Shown: positions 30,690 to 40,600 of the stretch, in pieces
How positions within the stretch are numbered: the first letter of the stretch is position 1
Layout of the letters: the number at the start of each line of letters is the position of its first letter
Assembly: GCF_026341275.1 (NCBI RefSeq)
Contig: NZ_JAIFZO010000002.1
Coordinates: forward strand, 8,028,118-8,092,117
Origin: Streptomyces ortus
GTDB taxonomy: Bacteria; Actinomycetota; Actinomycetes; Streptomycetales; Streptomycetaceae
Reading direction: 5' to 3'
DNA: 64,000 nt
Notes under the pieces: generated by a model
Seen by the model: only the letters and a program-made list of their open reading frames with translations
The model's database searches: none
What the model was told of the DNA's origin: nothing
Translations under genes and position numbers: made by a program

Positions 30690-31819
30690 GAGCGGCTCTC
30701 GGCGGTGCGGTGGTCGACGGGAGTGAGGGCCTCGGCGCCGCGTTCGAGGATGCGGATGGCCCGCGGGAAGTCCTTGAGCTCACGGGCCAGGACAGCCAGG
30801 GTCGGCGGCAGGCTGCTCGCGGGCACGCCGCGGGCGGTGAGGATCTGGGCGGTCCAGGCGATGAACCCGGCGAAGAGTTCCTCGTCGCCCAGGTACAGAG
30901 CGGTGGCGAGGAACTCCACGATGTACGCGAGGTCTTCGGCCGTGCGCTCCAGCTGCACCTCGCTGTACGTACGCATGGCGGGGAACGCGTCCTGGAGGGC
31001 CGTGAAGACACCGCGCACCAGCGAAGCGCTGTTGCGGGTGATCAGGGTGTATTCCTGGTCGGCCAGGTGAGGCAGGTCGTCGAGCTGCTGATGGTCTCCC
31101 CGAGGGCGGGGGAGAGGGCCCGCGGCGAGCCGGTCGGCGGCGGTGCGGGCGTCGGGCGCCCACGCGTCGGCGTCCAGCAGGGCGGCGTAGCGGCCGTCCG
31201 GCCCGAAGGCGGCGCCGCCGACCAGTACGGGCACGCCGACGGCCTGGCAGGCGGTGATCGCGGCGTGCGCGGTGGGCAGCCGGGTGGCGATCGAGCTGGA
31301 GAGGGCGACCGCGTCGGAGTCGGTGCGGTGCAGATGGGCGATGAGGTGCGGGGCGGGCACCTGGGCGCCGAGGTAGTCCACCCGCCAACCGCGCAGCGTC
31401 AGCACCTCGGCGAGGAGCCGGGCGGGCAGCGCGTGCCATTCGCCGTCGACGCAGGCCACCGTGATCCTGCCCCGGGTGGGCGTGGTGAGCGCGGCGGGAT
31501 GCCGGGAGAGCGCGGCCACGGCCCGTTCGTTGATGGCGGTCGCCGCGTGCTCCTGGGCGACGCCGATACGGTTGGCCGCCCACTCCTCGCCCACCTTGCC
31601 CTGTACGCGGGCGATGACGTCCAGCAGCACGCTCTCCGGGTCGACACCGCGCTCCAGGGCGCCCAGCACCACCTCGACGGCCGCGTTCTCGTCGGCCACG
31701 GAGACGGCGTCCCACAGCTCGTCGGCCAGTCGCCCGACCACGGGTCCGCCGACCGTCGCCTCGACGGGTTCGGTGACGGGTTCGGTGGCGGGCGGCCGGT
31801 GCGGTGTGCGGGTGCTCAT
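30686..31819 (-). CDS. cobalamin (B12)-binding sensor protein, CarH-like photoreceptor domain
   Basis: A 377-residue protein without a DNA-binding domain. Residues 30-105 form the helical cap and contain Trp80-x9-Glu90-His91, the W-x9-EH signature of adenosylcobalamin photoreceptors of the CarH/LitR class. The Rossmann-like B12 domain follows, with DGEWHALPARLLAEVL, where His129 is the likely lower cobalt ligand, and DAVALSSSIATRLPTAH. The second His that follows Trp in Thermus CarH is absent. Residues 270-370 are a helical domain (AEDLAYIVEFLATALYLGDEELFAGFIAWTAQIL) resembling RsbR-type N-terminal sensor domains. Start and stop overlap its neighbours. Confidence 0.85.
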   Translation of the reverse strand: MSTRTPHRPPATEPVTEPVEATVGGPVVGRLADELWDAVSVADENAAVEVVLGALERGVDPESVLLDVIARVQGKVGEEWAANRIGVAQEHAATAINERAVAALSRHPAALTTPTRGRITVACVDGEWHALPARLLAEVLTLRGWRVDYLGAQVPAPHLIAHLHRTDSDAVALSSSIATRLPTAHAAITACQAVGVPVLVGGAAFGPDGRYAALLDADAWAPDARTAADRLAAGPLPRPRGDHQQLDDLPHLADQEYTLITRNSASLVRGVFTALQDAFPAMRTYSEVQLERTAEDLAYIVEFLATALYLGDEELFAGFIAWTAQILTARGVPASSLPPTLAVLARELKDFPRAIRILERGAEALTPVDHRTAESRS

Positions 31820-33495
31820 GCGGTGAACCTGCCCCGGGTGTGGCCGTTCACCGCGCTGAGGTGGTGCGTCCGGGGCGCGGAGATCACGACGACGGCCATG
31901 TCGTCGTGACGCCCCTTGCCGACCCACTGGGAGGCGAGCATCTGGACGCGTTCCACGATGCTCTCGGACGGCATGCCCACGCACTCCGACAGGACGCGCC
32001 TGAGCCGCTCCTCGCCGAACTGGGTACCGCCCATCGGTCCGCCCTCCGCCTCCGTGATCCCGTCGGTGTAGAGCACGCACGATTCCCCGGGCGCGAGGGT
32101 CACGGAGGTGGTGCGGGCGGGTGCCTCCGGCATGGCGCCCACCAGGGTGCCGCGGGTCTCGGCCTCCTCCACCGTGCCGCTCGCCCGCACGATCAGCGGG
32201 GACAGATGTCCGGCGCTGGTCAGCCGCAGGTTCACCGCGTTGCCCTCCCGGACGGCGGAGGCCAGGACCAGGGTCACGAACCGGGCGTGGTGGGAGTTCA
32301 GCAGCGCGGTGTTCAGCAGACTGATCATCCGCTGGTGGTCATCGGCCAGGGGCAGCAGCGCGTGCAGGGTGTTGCGGATCTTCCCGGTCAGTACGGCCGC
32401 TTCCAGCCCCTTGCCGCACACGTCCCCGAGCGCGACCAGCGACGCCTCGCCCTCGACGGCGGCCGGGTGCACGTCGTAGAAGTCACCGCCGACCCGCTCG
32501 TGGTCCGCCGAGGGCCGGTAGCCGCCGGCGTAGTCCACGCCCGAGATCTGGTGCAGCGAGGGCGGCAGCAGCTCGCGCATCAGCACCTCGGTGATCGAGG
32601 TCTGCTCCGCGTACAGACGGGCCGCCGACATCGCGGCCCCGGCACGCGCGGCGAACAGCCGGGCGAAGACCTCCTCGCTCTCGGTGAACGCCGCGCCACC
32701 GGACCGGCGCAGCAGGACGAGGGCGCCGGCCGGGACGCCGTGGCCGGGCAGTGGGGTGATCACGATGGAGCCGACCGTGCCGAACCCCTCGGGCACCATC
32801 CAGGACGGCGCGGTGGACGGATCGATCCACCGTGAGGGCACCGGCGGGAACCCGCGCAGTGCCTCGCCGAGCCCTGGCACCTCGTCGGGGTCCACGGACT
32901 CGTGGGCCAGCACGGGGGTACCGCCGCGCAGACAGGTCACCACCGGCAGCCGTCGTCCGTACGTCGGCGCGATCACCAGTGCCGCGTCGGCGAGATGCTC
33001 CGCGGCCAGTTCTGCGGTCACATCCATGCAGCGTCCCAGATTGAGGGAGGAGAGCAGCGTGCTGGACGCCTCGGCCAGGAACGCGGTCCGCTTGCGCTCC
33101 ATGCGCAGAGCCTTCCGCGCGAGCAGGTGATCGGTGTCGTCGACCAGCCACCAGGCCACCGTGCCGTCGTCCCGCAGGCTGGGATGGGCCTCGAAGGCGC
33201 GCTCACCGATCATGCCGGTCAGCGGTGCGTTCGGCTCCTGCCCGGTGGACGTACCAGGTGTTCGCCCGGGTGCCTGCCCGGGTGAGCACAACGTGGCGTG
33301 CGCCGCCGACAGCCACGCCGGGACCACGTCAACGAGGCGTGTGCCAGCCCGGGTCCCGGGCAGCAGCAGGTTCGCGGCATCATTGTGCTGCACGACCGCG
33401 CCCTGGGCGTCGGCCACCAGGACGGGGTAGGGAGCATCGCCCCACAGGGAGGCCTGCTCGGTGCCGGCACCGGTCTGCGCTTGGGTGGAGACCAA
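31816..33495 (-). CDS. SpoIIE-family PP2C phosphatase with PAS and GAF domains
   Basis: A 559-residue protein: PAS-like domain at residues 15-75 (PYPVLVADAQGAVVQHNDAANLLLPG), GAF-like domain around 155-320 (TAFLAEASSTLLSSLNLGRCMDV onward), and a SpoIIE/RsbU PP2C domain with metal-binding GGDFYD, GDVCGKGLEAA and CVLYTDGITEAEGG. It should dephosphorylate a STAS antagonist such as the one encoded in this operon. The only in-frame start after the upstream stop is TTG 33495, with a weak ribosome site. First gene of the four-gene coupled operon. Confidence 0.88.
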   Translation of the reverse strand: MVSTQAQTGAGTEQASLWGDAPYPVLVADAQGAVVQHNDAANLLLPGTRAGTRLVDVVPAWLSAAHATLCSPGQAPGRTPGTSTGQEPNAPLTGMIGERAFEAHPSLRDDGTVAWWLVDDTDHLLARKALRMERKRTAFLAEASSTLLSSLNLGRCMDVTAELAAEHLADAALVIAPTYGRRLPVVTCLRGGTPVLAHESVDPDEVPGLGEALRGFPPVPSRWIDPSTAPSWMVPEGFGTVGSIVITPLPGHGVPAGALVLLRRSGGAAFTESEEVFARLFAARAGAAMSAARLYAEQTSITEVLMRELLPPSLHQISGVDYAGGYRPSADHERVGGDFYDVHPAAVEGEASLVALGDVCGKGLEAAVLTGKIRNTLHALLPLADDHQRMISLLNTALLNSHHARFVTLVLASAVREGNAVNLRLTSAGHLSPLIVRASGTVEEAETRGTLVGAMPEAPARTTSVTLAPGESCVLYTDGITEAEGGPMGGTQFGEERLRRVLSECVGMPSESIVERVQMLASQWVGKGRHDDMAVVVISAPRTHHLSAVNGHTRGRFTA

Positions 33496-33619
33496 AACTA
33501 GAGGACCCGCTGGGCGAATCCCTCACCTCACAACTCATGGAAAACATTGCCTCAGGGCAACAATTGCCGATCTCGTCGCTCCTGGCAACCACGCGTGGTG
33601 CGCACCGGCCGCACGGGAA

Positions 33620-33654
33620 GGGTCTCCGGCCCCTGTCACGGGAGCCGAAGACCC
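33620..33654 (-). terminator. hairpin after the first GH87 gene
   Basis: GGGTCTCCGGCCCC pairs with GGGAGCCGAAGACCC with two non-Watson-Crick positions and a TGTCAC loop. It lies between the glucanase stop and the SpoIIE start, and fits termination of the glucanase transcript. Confidence 0.55.
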
Positions 33655-33707
33655 TTGTTTCAGCCGTGCAGTCGTGCAGCCGTTCAGACTTTCAGTGCTG
33701 GGACGGT

Positions 33708-36700
33708 TCAGCGGTTGAGGCGGGCGGCGGACGCCCCGACCGGCGCGCCGGTGATGGTGAACTGGGAGCCCGGCTCGATGAGTACGCTCCCTTCGGCCGA
33801 GTCGGTGATCGTGACGTTCGTCAGGGCGGCGCTGCCCCGGGCCCCGCTCATCGCGAGGATGCCGGAGCCGTTCCGGGAGCCGTCGATCCGCACGTCGGTG
33901 ATCTTCACGCCCGGCATCGAGCCGCCACCCGTCTTGAACTGGATGCCGTCGTACGTCGAGTCGAGGATCTCGGTGTCACGGATCGTCACGCCGGGTATGT
34001 CCTGGCCCTGCGCGAAGAGCGTGATGGCGCCGAACTCCTGGTCCTCGTTCCAGAACGCGCCGCCCGTCCGGTGCAGGGCGTTGCCCGAGATGAGGGTCTG
34101 CCCGGAGAACGGGAGCGGGTCGTGGTCGGTGGCGAGCATGATGCCGGGGTAGTTCATCGTGTCGGCGACGACGTTGTTCTCGATGGTGTTGCCGTAACCG
34201 CCGTACACCGCGATGCCGTTGGCCCGCCACGGCAGCTGGATCGTGTTGTTGCGGAAGTGGTTGTCGTGGCCGATGTCGACCGAGGTGTCCTTCACGTACT
34301 TGCTGGACCACACGGCGAGCGCGTCGTCACCGGTGTTGCGGAAGGACGAGTTGTACACGGTGGAGTTACGGGTGCCGTTGGCGAAGTTGATGCCGTCGGC
34401 GTAGGTGTTGCGGATGCGGACACCGGAGAACTCCAGCCCGTCGCCCGGCCCCCACAGCTCGGGGATGTTGGAGTAGTCGCGGCCGGCCCAGACACCGACG
34501 TTGGCGTGCTCGATCCACACGTTGGTGATCTTCGTGCCCTTGCCGAAGCGGCCGTTGAGACCCACACCGCCCTCGGCGTTGCCGTCGCCGCCGCGGATCG
34601 TGCCCGAGCCGAAGATGGCGATGTCGGAGATCTGGGTGTTGTGGTCGATGTCGAAGCCGAAGTTGCCCTCGTGCGGGTGGTTGATGCCACCCGCCTGGTG
34701 CGGCGGGGTGAGCGTGTAGAGCTGGGAGTGCCACATGCCCGCGCCCTTGATGGTGACGTCCCGGATGCCGACCTGGTTGTACTGGCCGCGGTTGAGCGGG
34801 TCGTCGGTGAGGATCTTCTGCTCCTGGCGCCACTGCCCGGCCGGGATCCACACGCAGGGGATGGTGCCGTTCTGGTCGGCGGTGACCGCCCGCTGGAGTG
34901 CGTCGGTGTCGTCGAGCCCGTCGTTCGGGACGGCCCCGTACTCGGTGATCGAGGTGCAGTTGGCCGGCTTGGTGGTGGCCGGCGCGACCTGCTCCAGGTC
35001 AACCAGGTCGATGACGTAGAACGCGGCCGTGTCGCCCGCGTCCCGCTGCAGCCGGAACTTGGTGCCCGCCGGGTAGGTCTGGGCCAGCAGGGCGTGCGAC
35101 TCGTCGAAGAGGCGCCGGGCGTCACCGCCGGGGGTGTTGGTCAGCCCTTCGGGGTCGTCGGTGGTTCCGTACAGCCAGCTGTGCTTCGACGACAGGTCGA
35201 GCTTCTGTACGAAGGTGTCGTTGGCGTACAGGCTGATCGTGGCCTGTGCTCCGCCGCCGCTCGCCGCGTCCGGGATGGAGTTGCGCACCACGAGGGAGTT
35301 GGCGGAGGTGGTCGAGGTGAACTCGACGAACTGACCGGTGGAGTTCAGCCGGACGGACTTGCGGCCGGAGGACTCGGTGGCGAAGTTCGTGTGCCCGAAG
35401 GTCCGCTTGGCGTCGGCGGTCAGGAGGGTGCCCTGGTAGCGGCCGTCCTCCGCCTCCAGCTCGGCGTACGGGACGGCGGCGCCCCGGCCGACGACGAGTG
35501 ACTTGGCGAGGACGTTGTTGTTCTCGTTGGTCTCGGTGACGACTCCGGAGGCGTCGGCCGTGGCGGTGAGGGTGGCTCCGCCCGCGGTCGCCGTCCATGT
35601 ACCGCTGATGGCCACGTTCGCTGTGGCACCCGCCGCCACCTGGCCGGTCGTGCCGTTGAGCGTGGTGGACCCGACCTGGAGCCTGGTCACGGAGCCGGCC
35701 GCGGCGGCGGAGGTGCCGCGGTTGTGCACGGCCACGGTGAAGGAGACGGAGGAGCCGACGGCCGGGTTGGCCGGGCTGGTGGTGATGCCGCTGACTTCCA
35801 GGTCCGGGCCGGGGGCCTGGCCGACGACCAGCCGGGTCGCGGCGGTGCGGCTGTTGTTGCTGTCGTCGAGTTCGGCGACGGTGTTGCGCGGGTCGACGAC
35901 GGCGGAGACGCCGTAGCTGCCGGCCGGCCGGGTGCCCGCGGCGACGGCCACGGTGGCGGACGCGCCCGGTTCGAGCGCGGGGACGTTTGCGCTGCCCGCG
36001 ACCGTGCCCTCCAGGCTTGCCTCGACGGTGCTGGCGGCCGAGCGTGCCGTGCCCGCGTTGCGGACGGTGGCGTTGACGGTCACCGCGTCCCGCTCGGAGG
36101 GCGAGGCGGGTGTCCAGTCCAGGCCGGTGACGGTCAGGTCGGGCGCGGGTGCGGCGGTGCCGACGATCTGGAACTCGGCGACCTGGCCGCCGGGCGCCCC
36201 GGTGTTGGAGAAGAACCGCAGCCGGACGTCCGACCAGCGGCCGGTGACCGGGATGGTCACCGAGTTGTTGTCCCGGGAGGGGCTGAAGGCGTAGTCGGAG
36301 CGGTCGTGCAGCGAGGTGAAGCCGCTCGCCGAGTTCTCCCGGCCGAACACCTGGATGCCCTGGGTCCTGGCGCCCCACGCCTGGTCCGGGTTGAGCTTCA
36401 CGACGACGGCGGTGATGTCCGCGTCGGCGCCGAGCTTCACGGTCAGGTCGGAGGGGTGACCCGCCGCCTCCCAGTAGGTGGAGGTGGAGTCGTCGGTGGC
36501 GTTGGCGGCCACGTACGACTGGACCGACGAGGTGGCCTCGACCGGCTTGTTGCGGGCCAGATTGGTGCCGGTGGGCGGGGGAGTGGTGCCGCCGTCGTCA
36601 CCGATCACCTCCAGCTCGGAGAGCTGGGCGGCGTTCCAGCCGGTGTTCCCGGTGATGTTCACCCGGACATAGCGGGTCGTGGCGGGAGAGGTGAGGGTGA

Positions 36701-37154
36701 CGGGGACGGTGTTGGCCTGCGCCGGGTTGAACGCCCGGCCCGTCGAGGCGGAGAGGGTGCTGAAGGCGGAGCCGTCGGTGCTGCCCTGGAGGGAGAGCGT
36801 CTGGCTACGGCTTTCCCAGGCGGCGGGCAGCTTGAGCACCACCTGCTCGACGGTGAGGGTCGCGCCCAGATCGACCTGGACCCACTGCGGGAAGGATCCG
36901 GCCGGCCCCTCCCAGTAGGAGGCCTGGGAGCCGTCGGTGACGTTCCCGGCGGTGTACGAGCCGTTCGAGCCGCCCGCCGTGGCCGGCCGGCCGAGCGCGA
37001 GGTTGACGGCGGTCGCCGCCTTCGCCCGCTCGGTGTCCGGGGCGGTGGCGGCCCGGGCGCTCGACGTGAGGGCCAGCGGTATCAGCCCGGTCGTCATGAG
37101 CGCGGCAATGACGGCACCGGTCAGTGACCGGCGGCCGAGGGGTCTCCATCTCAT
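33708..37154 (-). CDS. secreted GH87 alpha-1,3-glucanase (mycodextranase family)
   Basis: An 1148-residue secreted enzyme. Signal peptide: MRWRPLGRRSLTGAVIAALMTTG ending near SSARAA. Domains in order: two F5/8-type discoidin modules (about 45-190 and 195-335, each with SYWEG/TYWEA and TLSLQGSTDGS-type strands), two CARDB-like modules (340-555), a CBM6/35-like module starting YAELEAEDG, then a right-handed beta-helix. Asp920, Asp943 and Asp944 in YADGINFANG and RNTGDDALAVWS have the spacing of the GH87 catalytic aspartates. It should cut alpha-1,3-linked glucan, as in fungal walls or mutan, outside the cell. AGAGGA precedes ATG 37154. Confidence 0.85.
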   Translation of the reverse strand: MRWRPLGRRSLTGAVIAALMTTGLIPLALTSSARAATAPDTERAKAATAVNLALGRPATAGGSNGSYTAGNVTDGSQASYWEGPAGSFPQWVQVDLGATLTVEQVVLKLPAAWESRSQTLSLQGSTDGSAFSTLSASTGRAFNPAQANTVPVTLTSPATTRYVRVNITGNTGWNAAQLSELEVIGDDGGTTPPPTGTNLARNKPVEATSSVQSYVAANATDDSTSTYWEAAGHPSDLTVKLGADADITAVVVKLNPDQAWGARTQGIQVFGRENSASGFTSLHDRSDYAFSPSRDNNSVTIPVTGRWSDVRLRFFSNTGAPGGQVAEFQIVGTAAPAPDLTVTGLDWTPASPSERDAVTVNATVRNAGTARSAASTVEASLEGTVAGSANVPALEPGASATVAVAAGTRPAGSYGVSAVVDPRNTVAELDDSNNSRTAATRLVVGQAPGPDLEVSGITTSPANPAVGSSVSFTVAVHNRGTSAAAAGSVTRLQVGSTTLNGTTGQVAAGATANVAISGTWTATAGGATLTATADASGVVTETNENNNVLAKSLVVGRGAAVPYAELEAEDGRYQGTLLTADAKRTFGHTNFATESSGRKSVRLNSTGQFVEFTSTTSANSLVVRNSIPDAASGGGAQATISLYANDTFVQKLDLSSKHSWLYGTTDDPEGLTNTPGGDARRLFDESHALLAQTYPAGTKFRLQRDAGDTAAFYVIDLVDLEQVAPATTKPANCTSITEYGAVPNDGLDDTDALQRAVTADQNGTIPCVWIPAGQWRQEQKILTDDPLNRGQYNQVGIRDVTIKGAGMWHSQLYTLTPPHQAGGINHPHEGNFGFDIDHNTQISDIAIFGSGTIRGGDGNAEGGVGLNGRFGKGTKITNVWIEHANVGVWAGRDYSNIPELWGPGDGLEFSGVRIRNTYADGINFANGTRNSTVYNSSFRNTGDDALAVWSSKYVKDTSVDIGHDNHFRNNTIQLPWRANGIAVYGGYGNTIENNVVADTMNYPGIMLATDHDPLPFSGQTLISGNALHRTGGAFWNEDQEFGAITLFAQGQDIPGVTIRDTEILDSTYDGIQFKTGGGSMPGVKITDVRIDGSRNGSGILAMSGARGSAALTNVTITDSAEGSVLIEPGSQFTITGAPVGASAARLNR

Positions 37155-37640
37155 GGGGTCCTCTGTTCCGTTGTTCCGTGGGGGAGCTGCGGAGGAGCGG
37201 GAGTGCGGGAGAGGGGGAGGGGAGTCTCCGACGACGAACGCAGCGGCCTTGCACGTAAATTGAGCTGCTCAGTCGATTCTTTGCGGAAACTACGCCCACA
37301 GGTTTCTAGCCCGTCTCCACTTTGTCAACGGTCCCGGTACTACCGGCAGTTGACGCGTAAGCGGCTTGCATCGCTTGCGGTGCCACTTGCGTTTTCCGAC
37401 AGTCCGTACGAAAGCCGCTGGCCCGGCGCCGCAGCAGGTGAAGGCGGGCCGCAGGGTTGTGTTTCGGACATGCGCACGCCATAGACGTACCGGCAGCCGT
37501 CTGCAACTCTCTGATCGATCGACGCAAAAGAGAGTGCTCTTCGCCGCAGATTGAAGCGTGCTGCGCCGACCTCCACGACACCCACCCACACAGCCGCCCC
37601 GGTGCCGCCCACCCCGGGCCGGGACGGAGATCGGGGACAC
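37155..37640. promoter_or_regulatory. divergent control region of the two GH87 genes with CTTGCR repeats
   Basis: No gene lies here. CTTGCA (37365) and CTTGCG (37374 and 37386) cluster within 27 bases, the same word that makes up the operator before the LacI gene at 42 kb. The region probably carries both glucanase promoters under LacI control. Local A/T content rises between 37250 and 37400, consistent with promoter DNA. Confidence 0.6.
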
Positions 37641-40600
37641 ATGAGACCGCAACGCCGGAGATGGCGGGGGACAGCCGCCGTTCTCGCCACCCTCCTGCTC
37701 CTGCTGGGCCTGCCGTCGCTGACCGGCGCCGCGGAGGCCGCCGGGCCCGACCTGGCCGCCGGACGGCCCGCCACCGCCAGTAGCGCGCACGCCGAATACG
37801 CCGCGGACAACATCACCGACGGAAACCAGGGAACGTACTGGCAGAGCGCCGGGAGCGCCTTCCCCCAGTGGGTCCAGACGGACCTGGGGTCCAGCGCCCG
37901 CGTGGACGAGGTGGTGCTGAGACTGCCGGCAGGCTGGGAGAGCCGCAGCCAGACCCTGTCCGTCCAGGGCAGTGCGGACGGCACCAGCTTCACCACCCTG
38001 AAGACCTCCGCCTCCTACGCCTTCAGCCCCGGCAGCGCCAACACCGTGACGGTGAACTTCCCCGCCGCCCAGGCCCGGCACATTCGCATCCAGATCACCG
38101 CCAACACCGGCTGGCAGGCCGCCCAGCTCTCCGCGCTGGAGGTCCGCGAGGCCGGCGACTCCTCGGCGAACCTGGCCCGCGGCCGTACCCTCACCGCCGC
38201 GAGCCACAACGAGACCTATGTGCCGGCCAACGCGGCCGACGGCAACAAGGCAAGCTACTGGGAGAGCCGCAACAACGCCCTGCCGCAGTGGATCCAGGTG
38301 GACCTGGCCTCCTCCGTGCGCGTCGACCGCGTCGTGCTTCGCCTGCCCGACGGCTGGGGCGCCCGCAGTCAGACCCTGAAGCTCCAGGGCAGTGCCAACG
38401 GCACCGACTTCACCGACCTGACCGCGTCCAAGGCCTACGCCTTCGCGCCGGGCGACGGCAACTCGGTGACGATCTCCTTCGACGCGACGACCACCCGGTA
38501 CGTACGGGTGCTGGTCACCGCCAACACCGTGCAGCCCGCCGCGCAGTTGTCCGAGCTGGAGGTCTACGGCCCGGCGACCGGCGACACCCAGGCACCGAGC
38601 GCGCCCACGGACCTCGCCTACACCGAGCCCGCCACCGGCCAGATCCGGCTGACCTGGAAGGCGTCCGACGACAACACCGGCGTCACCGGCTACGACGTGT
38701 ACGCGAACAACGAGCTGCTGACCAGCGTCGCGGGCACGGTCACCACCTACACCGACAACCGCCCCGGCAGCGCCACGGTCTCCTACTTCGTACGGGCCAA
38801 GGACGCGGCGGGCAACGTCTCCGGGAACAGCAACACCGTCACCCGCCGCGGCGACAGCGGTGACACCCAGGCACCCACCGCGCCCGCGAACCTGTCCCTC
38901 ACCGAGCCGGCCGCCGGACAGATCCGCCTCGCCTGGAACGCCTCCAGCGACAACACCGGCGTGACCGGCTACGAGGTGTACGCCAACAACAGCCTGCTCA
39001 CCACGGTCGGCGGCACGGTCACCACGTACACCGACAACCGTTCCGCGAGTGCCACGGTGTCGTACTTCGTGCGGGCCAAGGACGCGGCCGGGAACGTCTC
39101 CGGCGACAGCAACACGGTGACCCGCAACGGCAGTTCGGGGTCCGGCTCCAACCTCGCGGTCGGCAAGCCGATCACGGCCTCCTCCACCGTGCACACCTTC
39201 GCCGCCGAGAACGCCAACGACAACAGCACCTCCACCTACTGGGAGGGCTCCGGCCACCCCGCCACCCTCACCGTGAAGCTCGGCGCCAACGCCGACGTCT
39301 CCTCACTCGTCCTCAAGCTCAACCCGGACAGCTCCTGGGGCGCCCGCACCCAGAACATCCAGGTCCTCGGCCGGGAGCAGGACGCCTCGGGTCACACGAG
39401 CCTGGTGGCCGCGAAGGACTACGCCTTCAACCCGTCCAGCGGCAACAGCGTGACCGTGCCGGTCACCGCGCGCGTGGCCGACGTGCAACTGCGCTTCACC
39501 TCCAACACGGGTGCCCCGGCCGGGCAGCTCGCCGAGTTCCAGGTGATCGGCAACGCCGCGCCCAACCCGGACCTTGAGGTGACCGCGCTGACCGCCGCGC
39601 CCGCCTCACCGGTCGAGTCCGACGAGATCACCCTCACCGCCACCGTCCGCAACAGCGGCGAGAGCGCCGCACCCGCCAGCTCCCTCGCACTGCGGCTGGG
39701 CGGCACCAAGGTCGCCACCGCCTCCGTCGCCGCCCTCGCGGCTGGTGCGACGCGCACCGTCAGCGCCTCCATCGGGGCACGGGACGCGGGCACCTACCAG
39801 CTCAGCGCCGTCGCCGACGAAGCCGGTGCGGTCTTCGAGCAGAACGAGACCAACAACACCTACACCAGCCCCACGTCACTGGTCGTCCGCCCGGTCTCCA
39901 GCTCCGACCTCGTGCCGGTGCTGACCACCACACCGTCGGGCCCCGCGGACGGCGACACCGTCACCTTCAAGGCCGCCGTACGCAACCAGGGCACCACCGC
40001 CTCGGCGGGCGGCACGCACGGCATCACGGTCACGCTCGTCGACTCCAAGGGCGCCACCGTGAAGACCCTGACCGGCTCCTACGACGGTACGATCGCCGCC
40101 GGAGCCACCACCGGCGCGGTCACGCTGGGCACCTGGACCGCGGCCAACGGCTCGTACACGGTACGCACCACGGTCGCCGCCGACGCCAACGAACTCCCGG
40201 TCAAGCGGGAGAACAACACCGCGAGTCAGTCCCTGTTCGTCGGACGCGGCGCCAACATGCCCTACGACATGTACGAGGCGGAGGACGGCACCACCGGTGG
40301 CGGCGCGGCGACCGTCGGGCCCAACCGGACCGTCGGAGACCTCGCGGGCGAGGCGTCGGGCCGCAAGGCGGTCACCCTGAACAGCACCGGTGAATACGTG
40401 GAGTTCACCACCAAGGCCGCCACCAACACCCTGGTCACCCGCTTCTCCATCCCGGACAGCGCGGGCGGCGGCGGGACCGACGCCACGCTGAACGTCTACG
40501 TCAACGGCACCTTCCGCAAGGCGCTGCCGCTCACCTCCAAGTACGCCTGGTTGTACGGGGCCGAGGCGGGTCCCGGCAACTCCCCGTCCGCGGGAGCCCC

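Noticed and set aside
37290..39257. Minus-strand 655-residue frame across the GH87 promoter
   Set aside because: Val/Gly-rich translation without motifs; it lies antisense to discoidin and FN3 modules and covers the regulatory region.
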